Origin: a bacterium
GTDB lineage: Bacteria > Patescibacteriota > Patescibacteriia > JAACEG01
Length of the DNA: 7,317 bases
NCBI GenBank assembly: GCA_027040785.1
Contig: JALULG010000092.1
Coordinates: forward strand, 1-7,317
Direction: 5' to 3'
A model generated the notes under the pieces. The model made no database searches. It worked only from the letters and a program-made list of their open reading frames with translations, and had not been told where the DNA came from. The translations under genes were made by a program, and so were the position numbers. Of the stretch, positions 1-4,053 are shown piece by piece (position 1 is the first letter of the stretch; the number at the start of each line of letters is the position of its first letter).

Positions 1-5
1 TAAGT

Positions 6-1100
6 ATGTCTCGGAATGAATTAAAAGAAAAAATAAATGATTTATTGGCAAAAATTTTAAATACCAAAAAAATTTTAAAAATAGAAGACAAAAAAACAGA
101 ATTAAAGGTTTTAGAAAAAGAAATGCTTGATGAAGATTTTTGGGATAAGCAAAAAGAGGCCGTTGAGATTAGCCAAAAAGCGAATTTTTTAAGGGAAGAA
201 ATTCAAGAGTGGGAAAACTTGGAAAAAGAAACCCGAGATTTACTGGAAATTAGCGGAGATAAAGAGTCTTTTTCAGGTGAGGAAATTAGAAAAGAATTTT
301 CCCGAATAGAAAAAAAATTTAAAAAAGCGGAATTTTTTGTTTTATTTTCCGGAAAATACGATAAAAACAATGCTATAATGTCTATTCATGCCGGCGCCGG
401 TGGGGTAGATGCCCAAGATTGGGCGGAAATTTTATTAAGAATGTATTTGCGGTTTTTTGAAAAAAAGAAATGGCAAGTGGAAATTGTTGATAGAACAGAT
501 GGACAGGAGGCCGGTATTAAAAGTATTGTTTTACATATTAAAGGACAAAATGTTTTCGGTTTTTTAAAAAGTGAAAACGGGGTTCATCGCCTGGTGCGTA
601 TTTCTCCTTTTGATGCCGAGGCGATGCGTCATACTTCTTTCGCTTTGGTGGATATTTTGCCGGAATTGGATGAAGTTGAGGATGTGAAAATAAAAGATGA
701 AGATTTGAAAATTGAAACATTCAAATCAAGCGGACATGGAGGACAAGGGGTTAATACAACCGATTCGGCAGTCAGAATTGTTCATATTCCCACCGGGATA
801 AAAGTTGTTTGTCGCAATGAAAGATCGCAATTACAAAATAAAGAAACCGCTTTAAAAATTTTACGCGCCAAACTTTTGGAATTGGAAGAATCCAAAAAAC
901 AAGCTGAAAAAGATGAATTACGCGGAGAAATACAAAAAGTGGAATGGGGCAGTCAAATTAGAAGTTATGTTTTGCATCCTTATAAAATGATTAAAGATCA
1001 TCGTACGAATTATGAAACCCAAGAAGTGGAAAAAGTTTTAGACGGTGAAATTGAACCGTTTATTGAGGCATATTTGAAGAAAATAAAAAGCGGAGATTAA
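6..1100 (+). CDS. prfB: Peptide chain release factor 2 (RF2)
   Basis: This protein recognises UGA and UAA stop codons in the ribosomal A site and triggers hydrolysis of peptidyl-tRNA. The 364-residue length is normal for RF2. Visible landmarks are an acidic/lysine-rich helical N-terminal domain (about 1-110), the stretch IHAGAGGVDAQDWAE (127-141), the RF2-type stop-recognition tripeptide SPF (200-202), where RF1 has a PxT motif, and the catalytic GGQ (245-247) in SGHGGQG. The gene is open across the place where many bacteria carry the autoregulatory +1 frameshift (around codons 24-26, LKI), so no programmed frameshift is present. The start is the ATG five bases into the window. It gives the expected N-terminal length, but upstream sequence is too short to exclude another start or to see a ribosome binding site. 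It ends in TAA. Its functional link to the sugar genes downstream is probably only positional. Confidence 0.97.
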   Translation: MSRNELKEKINDLLAKILNTKKILKIEDKKTELKVLEKEMLDEDFWDKQKEAVEISQKANFLREEIQEWENLEKETRDLLEISGDKESFSGEEIRKEFSRIEKKFKKAEFFVLFSGKYDKNNAIMSIHAGAGGVDAQDWAEILLRMYLRFFEKKKWQVEIVDRTDGQEAGIKSIVLHIKGQNVFGFLKSENGVHRLVRISPFDAEAMRHTSFALVDILPELDEVEDVKIKDEDLKIETFKSSGHGGQGVNTTDSAVRIVHIPTGIKVVCRNERSQLQNKETALKILRAKLLELEESKKQAEKDELRGEIQKVEWGSQIRSYVLHPYKMIKDHRTNYETQEVEKVLDGEIEPFIEAYLKKIKSGD

Positions 1101-1124
1101 GAGATTGTTTGGTGTTTTTTTCCA

Positions 1125-1140
1125 TGTCATGTTGAATCTT
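1125..1140 (+). repeat. Degenerate half copy of the palindromic repeat
   Basis: TGTCATGTTGAAT matches the left half of the intact units further right (TGTCATGCTGAA) with one change. The right arm is not preserved; a second fragment, GTGCTGAATTTATTTTAG (1141-1158), may be a decayed copy. The same degenerate start, CATGTCATGTTGAAT, also precedes the second array at 3942-3956. Confidence 0.55.
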
Positions 1141-1193
1141 GTGCTGAATTTATTTTAGAGTTTTGTGAATTTTAGACCTATTCTCTTTTTCCT

Positions 1194-1221
1194 GAGATCC
1201 TGAATCAAGTTCAGGATGACA
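1194..1221 (-). repeat. Palindromic repeat unit, inverted orientation, C-variant
   Basis: Arms ATCCTGAA (1197-1204) and TTCAGGAT (1210-1217) form a perfect 8-bp stem around a 5-nt loop. Read on the minus strand, the unit begins TGTCATCCTGAA and ends TTCAGGATCTC. It is the same family as the forward units at 1234 and 1270, but carries C/G at the third stem pair where those carry G/C. The pairing is kept by a matched change on both arms. Confidence 0.85.
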
Positions 1222-1233
1222 TATAACCCACCC

Positions 1234-1260
1234 TGTCATGCTGAACATTTCAGCATCTCG
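1234..1260 (+). repeat. Palindromic repeat unit, 3-nt loop
   Basis: Arms ATGCTGAA (1238-1245) and TTCAGCAT (1249-1256) form a perfect 8-bp stem with loop CAT. The flanks are TGTC on the left and CTCG on the right. All 27 nt are identical to the unit at 3966-3992. A 9-nt T/C-rich spacer separates it from the next unit. Confidence 0.9.
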
Positions 1261-1269
1261 TTTTCTTCC

Positions 1270-1298
1270 TGTCATGCTGAACTCGTTTCAGCATCTCG
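1270..1298 (+). repeat. Palindromic repeat unit, 5-nt loop
   Basis: Arms ATGCTGAA (1274-1281) and TTCAGCAT (1287-1294) flank a CTCGT loop, with the same TGTC and CTCG borders. With the preceding unit it makes a 65-nt two-hairpin element (1234-1298) that recurs at 3966-4030 with six differences. The remaining 39 bases before the epimerase start are almost entirely A and T and show no clear promoter or ribosome binding site. Confidence 0.9.
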
Positions 1299-1337
1299 CA
1301 AAATATAAAAAATAAATAAATTGAATAAAAAACATTT

Positions 1338-2267
1338 ATGCAAAAAGAAAAAGTTTTAGTTACCGGCGGGGCCGGTTTTATCGGCTCTCATTTAGTTGAC
1401 GCTTTGCTTGATAACGGCTATCAAGTAATTATTATTGATAACTTAATAAGCGGAAAAAAAGAATATTTAAACCCTCAAGCAAAGTTTTATGAAATTGATA
1501 TTTGTTCCTCAAAAATTCCGGAAATTTTTGGAGAAGAAAAACCGGATTATGTTTTTCATTTGGCAGCACAGGTTGATGTGCGAAAATCAGTTGATGATCC
1601 GATTTTTGACAATAAAGTTAACGCTCAAGGATCTTTAAATATTTTTCAATCAAGCGTTAAAAATAAAGTAAAAAAAGTTATTTTCGCTTCAACCGGTGGC
1701 GCTTTATATGGTGATGTGGAAAAGCCCGCCAAAGAAAACGATCCGGTTAATCCGATCAGTCCTTATGCCATTCATAAATATGCGGGCGAAAGATATTTGG
1801 CTTTTTTGAAAGAAGTTTACGGGCTTGATTATCTTGTTTTACGTTTGGCGAATATTTACGGACCGCGCCAATATAAAGGCGGGGAGTGCGGAGTGGTCGG
1901 TATTTTTACCTCCAATGCTGTCCGGCAAAAACAAAGTTTTGTTTTCGGAAACGGAGCTAAAACCAGGGATTATCTTTATGTTGATGATGTTGTGCGGGGA
2001 TTTTTGAAAAGTATTGAAAAAAGAGAAGTAAGCGGTGTTTTTAATTTGGGCACAAAAAAAGAAATATCCGTTTTGGATATTATTAAAAATATAGAAGATA
2101 TTCAGGGAAAGATTGATTATTCTTTTGCAAAAGATAAGCCCGGTGAAGTGAAAAGAAGTATTTTGGATTTTACAAAAGCTCAAAAAATATTGGATTGGGA
2201 GCCTAAAATTGATTTTTCAAAAGGATTGAAAAAAACTTTGGAATGGGTTAAAAATAGAGATTTTTAA
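1338..2267 (+). CDS. NAD-dependent UDP-sugar epimerase (GalE-like, extended SDR)
   Basis: An extended short-chain dehydrogenase/reductase of 309 residues, most like the shorter UDP-glucose 4-epimerases, which interconvert UDP-glucose and UDP-galactose or their N-acetyl forms in the cytoplasm. The N-terminal Rossmann fold has VTGGAGFIG with glycines at 10, 13 and 16, and an acidic residue (D34) after the second strand, which suits NAD binding. HLAAQVDVRKSV (74-85) and the catalytic STGG region (118-121) follow. The YxxxK pair is Y143 and K147 in SPYAIHK. LRLANIYGPRQ (168-178) and RDYLYVDDVV (210-219) are typical of the family's substrate-binding half. The short GGALYG form resembles epimerases of archaea and Thermotoga; this is from memory, not a search. 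Substrate cannot be fixed from sequence, so no symbol is given. The ATG start lacks a Shine-Dalgarno motif. Repeats flank the gene on both sides. Confidence 0.9.
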   Translation: MQKEKVLVTGGAGFIGSHLVDALLDNGYQVIIIDNLISGKKEYLNPQAKFYEIDICSSKIPEIFGEEKPDYVFHLAAQVDVRKSVDDPIFDNKVNAQGSLNIFQSSVKNKVKKVIFASTGGALYGDVEKPAKENDPVNPISPYAIHKYAGERYLAFLKEVYGLDYLVLRLANIYGPRQYKGGECGVVGIFTSNAVRQKQSFVFGNGAKTRDYLYVDDVVRGFLKSIEKREVSGVFNLGTKKEISVLDIIKNIEDIQGKIDYSFAKDKPGEVKRSILDFTKAQKILDWEPKIDFSKGLKKTLEWVKNRDF

Positions 2268-2273
2268 TTTAAA

Positions 2274-2306
2274 GCTGAATTCGTTTCAGTATTATTTCAG
2301 CATCTT
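2274..2306 (+). repeat. Degenerate/recombined palindromic repeat after the epimerase gene
   Basis: Starting seven bases after the epimerase stop, GCTGAATTCGTTTCAG (2274-2289) keeps a 5-bp stem (CTGAA/TTCAG). It is followed by a second right-arm-like piece, ATTATTTCAGCATCTT (2291-2306). The left border TGTCAT is lost. It looks like two decayed units joined. An alternative fold pairs GCTGAA (2274-2279) with TTCAGC (2296-2301). There is no T-run after either fold, so it is not called a terminator. Confidence 0.65.
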
Positions 2307-2406
2307 GGGAAATTAAAAAAATAAATTAACAAAAATACTTATACAAAAGAAGTTTTAAGCCAATCAGTTTGTAAATTTGACAAAAATTAATATTAATTTT
2401 AAATAT

Positions 2407-2706
2407 ATGGAAAAATTATACAATTTAAAAGCTTATTTAAAAACGGATTTAATTAAAAAGGCTTTATTGAGGGCCAAGAAATTAGGAAAATTACCCAATG
2501 TTTCCGAGCAAAAAATAAATGATTTTGTTGAAAAATTTGATAAAGCTTTGTCAATTTCAAAATTAAAAGTCGGTAAAGATTTGACTGTTCAAGAAGTTGA
2601 GTATTTAATCCAAAAAGTTGGACAAAACAAACACGATGGAATAATGGAAAAAGATTTAAAAGAAATATCTGAAATTATTTTGGATAAAAATTTTAAAATT
2701 AGATAA
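2407..2706 (+). CDS. Small hypothetical protein, 99 residues
   Basis: Family not recognised. The chosen start is the ATG at 2407 (MEKLYNLKAY), giving 99 residues. A TTG ten codons upstream (2377) would add residues encoded by an A/T-only stretch, and that TTG lies inside a TTGACA sequence. Neither start has a ribosome binding site. The product is soluble-looking, lysine-rich and probably helical, with no signal peptide, membrane segment or cysteine. The N-terminal half is basic (LIKKALLRAKKLGKL, about 15-29); the C-terminal half contains LTVQEVEYLIQKVGQ and IMEKDLKEISEIIL. Its stop lies six bases from the stop of the convergent glycosyltransferase. It has no evident link to sugar metabolism. 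The open frame is long enough in such A+T-rich DNA to be credible, but coding status is less certain than for its neighbours. Confidence 0.6.
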   Translation: MEKLYNLKAYLKTDLIKKALLRAKKLGKLPNVSEQKINDFVEKFDKALSISKLKVGKDLTVQEVEYLIQKVGQNKHDGIMEKDLKEISEIILDKNFKIR

Positions 2707-2712
2707 TTAAAA

Positions 2713-3855
2713 TCAATCAAAATAAACTTTTCTTGTTCTTTTGATCATTTTTTTAAGAGTAAAGTTTTTGATTAGCTTGCGGTAGGCCTTTTCCGTAAAT
2801 ATTTTACTGATTTCCGGATGCTCCAAAATATAGATTGTTTTTTGGGCCAAATCATTGATAGTAATATCTTCTTTTTTCCCGATAAAAGATTTTATCAAAA
2901 AACCGTTCTCGCCATCAGTGATTATCTCTGAAATTCCTCCGACATTTGTGCTGATAATCGGTATTTCCGCCAGCATAGCTTCTAAAAGAGTATAAGGGAA
3001 ACCTTCTTTAACGGACGGCAAGACAAAAGCGTCAAACGCTTTTAAATATTGCATAGCATTATCTACCGGACCCAAGAGGAAATTATTGATTAAACCGATT
3101 TTTTTGATTTCCTTGATCAAGTTTTCTTTTTCCGGACCGTCTCCGATTAAAACAAATTTTGTTTTATTAAATTTTTGATTGATAATTTCACCGGCTTTAA
3201 TTAATCTGATTAGAGCTTTTGTTTTATAATAATTGGCAACAGTCCCGACAATTTTGGTGTTTAGAGGTAATTTCAGTTTTTGACGCGCTTCTTTTTTGCT
3301 GAAAAAATGAACATTTTCCGTTTCAATTCCATTGGGAATGACGACAAATTTATTTTTTGGCGCAATGCCGTAATTAATTCCGATTTCTTTTTCCGCTTTA
3401 TTTAAAACAATTATTTTGTCTTTATATTGAGCGCTTTGTTTCTCAGCCAATAAATAAGCTGTTTTTTTAAGAAAATTTAACGGTTCGTTAAAAACAAAAC
3501 CATGCACGGTATAAATTGTTTTTATTTTATGTTTAACGGCCAATGCCCCCAAAACACTTATTTTGGAGCTGTTAAGATGTACAATATCCGGTTGAAAAAG
3601 TTGAACCAGATTTTTAATTTCTTGGAGCGCTTTCCAATCGTAATAAAGATTAATTTCTCGTTTTAAATATTTCAAAGGATAAAAATTGATATTTTCTTGT
3701 TTGAGTTTTTGAAAAAGGGGCGCGGAAATTTTGCCACCGGCGCCAACCAAAACTTCAAAATCATTCTTAAAGGAACGCGCTAAATCAAAAACATATTTTT
3801 GAGCGCCCCCTGTTTCTGATAAAGTTATTAAATATAATATTTTCGGTTTATCCAT
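2713..3855 (-). CDS. GT4-family glycosyltransferase (GT-B fold)
   Basis: A retaining glycosyltransferase that would transfer a sugar from a nucleotide donor to a glycan or lipid-linked acceptor at the inner face of the membrane. It has 380 residues, a full-length GT-B enzyme. The N-terminal domain opens with a strand and glycine loop (LYLITLSETGGAQKYVFDLA, 7-26), followed by DIVHLNSSK (90-98) and TVHGF (116-120). VIPNGIE (172-178) marks the interdomain region. The C-terminal donor domain has VGTVANYYKTKAL (203-215), LIGDGPE (236-242) and the EX7E signature at E284 and E292 in KEGFPYTLLEA, then VGGISEII. The usual Lys-Gly of the donor loop is Lys-Ala here (K213, A214). No signal peptide or membrane helix is seen. 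It ends in TGA and is transcribed leftward from the divergent control region. Donor and acceptor cannot be assigned. Confidence 0.93.
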   Translation of the reverse strand: MDKPKILYLITLSETGGAQKYVFDLARSFKNDFEVLVGAGGKISAPLFQKLKQENINFYPLKYLKREINLYYDWKALQEIKNLVQLFQPDIVHLNSSKISVLGALAVKHKIKTIYTVHGFVFNEPLNFLKKTAYLLAEKQSAQYKDKIIVLNKAEKEIGINYGIAPKNKFVVIPNGIETENVHFFSKKEARQKLKLPLNTKIVGTVANYYKTKALIRLIKAGEIINQKFNKTKFVLIGDGPEKENLIKEIKKIGLINNFLLGPVDNAMQYLKAFDAFVLPSVKEGFPYTLLEAMLAEIPIISTNVGGISEIITDGENGFLIKSFIGKKEDITINDLAQKTIYILEHPEISKIFTEKAYRKLIKNFTLKKMIKRTRKVYFD

Positions 3856-3865
3856 AAAATTTTAT

Positions 3866-3895
3866 TTGACTGTTAAGTGTCTTTAAAGCTATAAT
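3866..3895 (+). promoter_or_regulatory. Sigma70-type promoter for the rightward glycan operon
   Basis: The -35 box TTGACT (3866-3871, five of six consensus bases) and the perfect -10 box TATAAT (3890-3895) are 18 bp apart. Transcription would begin near 3902, giving a leader of about 150 nt before the ATG at 4054. That leader contains the second repeat array. This is the best promoter match noticed in the window. Confidence 0.75.
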
Positions 3896-3919
3896 ACAGT
3901 AAAAGAAAGAAAAAGACAA
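3891..3919 (-). promoter_or_regulatory. Divergent sigma70-type promoter for the leftward glycosyltransferase
   Basis: On the minus strand, TTGTCT (plus-strand 3914-3919, four of six consensus bases) and TATTAT (3891-3896, five of six) are separated by 17 bp. The start point would fall near 3884, leaving a leader of about 30 nt before the ATG at 3855. The -10 box overlaps five of the six bases of the rightward -10 box. Confidence 0.5.
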
Positions 3920-3943
3920 TTTTGATTGTTCCGAATTTTCTCA

Positions 3944-3960
3944 TGTCATGTTGAATTTCG
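3944..3960 (+). repeat. Degenerate half copy of the palindromic repeat
   Basis: TGTCATGTTGAATTTCG matches the left half of the intact units with one change in the stem, and lacks the right arm. It opens the second array in the same way that 1125-1140 opens the first. Confidence 0.55.
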
Positions 3961-3965
3961 CCTCA

Positions 3966-3992
3966 TGTCATGCTGAACATTTCAGCATCTCG
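3966..3992 (+). repeat. Palindromic repeat unit, 3-nt loop
   Basis: Stem ATGCTGAA (3970-3977) with TTCAGCAT (3981-3988) around a CAT loop; identical over 27 nt to 1234-1260. It lies in the predicted 5' leader of the fusion gene. An ATG inside its left arm (3970) is in frame with that gene but is not taken as its start. Confidence 0.9.
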
Positions 3993-4001
3993 TTTTCCCC
4001 C

Positions 4002-4030
4002 TGTCATGCTGAATTTATTTCAGCATCTCA
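4002..4030 (+). repeat. Palindromic repeat unit, 5-nt loop
   Basis: Stem ATGCTGAA (4006-4013) with TTCAGCAT (4019-4026) around a TTTAT loop. A 9-nt pyrimidine spacer (TTTTCCCCC) separates it from the previous unit. Its counterpart at 1270-1298 differs in three loop bases and the last base. The right border ends 23 bases before the start codon of the fusion gene. Confidence 0.9.
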
Positions 4031-4053
4031 ACGGAAAAGAAATAAATAAAATT

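Noticed and set aside
1115..1121. Run of seven T after prfB as an intrinsic terminator
   Set aside because: No GC-rich stem precedes it; the bases just upstream (GAGATTGTTTGGTG) do not form a hairpin.
1234..1298. Direct repeats with a 9-nt spacer, resembling a tiny CRISPR array
   Set aside because: There are only two intact units per site, the spacer is a low-complexity pyrimidine tract that is nearly the same at both loci, and no cas genes are present.
1839..2183. Open frame of 114 codons on the minus strand inside the epimerase gene
   Set aside because: It lies antisense to a clearly coding, motif-bearing gene, and its translation shows no recognisable domain.
2377..2405. Promoter based on the perfect TTGACA at 2377-2382
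   Set aside because: No good -10 lies at proper spacing (the best is TTAAAT at 2399-2404), and transcription would start at or after the ATG of the gene it should serve.
2377..2406. TTG start adding ten residues to the small hypothetical protein
   Set aside because: The extension is encoded by nearly pure A/T sequence, has no ribosome binding site, and an ATG follows at 2407.
2620..2670. EF-hand-like segment (NKHDGIMEKDL) in the hypothetical protein
   Set aside because: Most calcium-ligand positions are not acidic and the closing Glu is missing, so the resemblance is limited to Asp-Gly followed by a hydrophobic residue.
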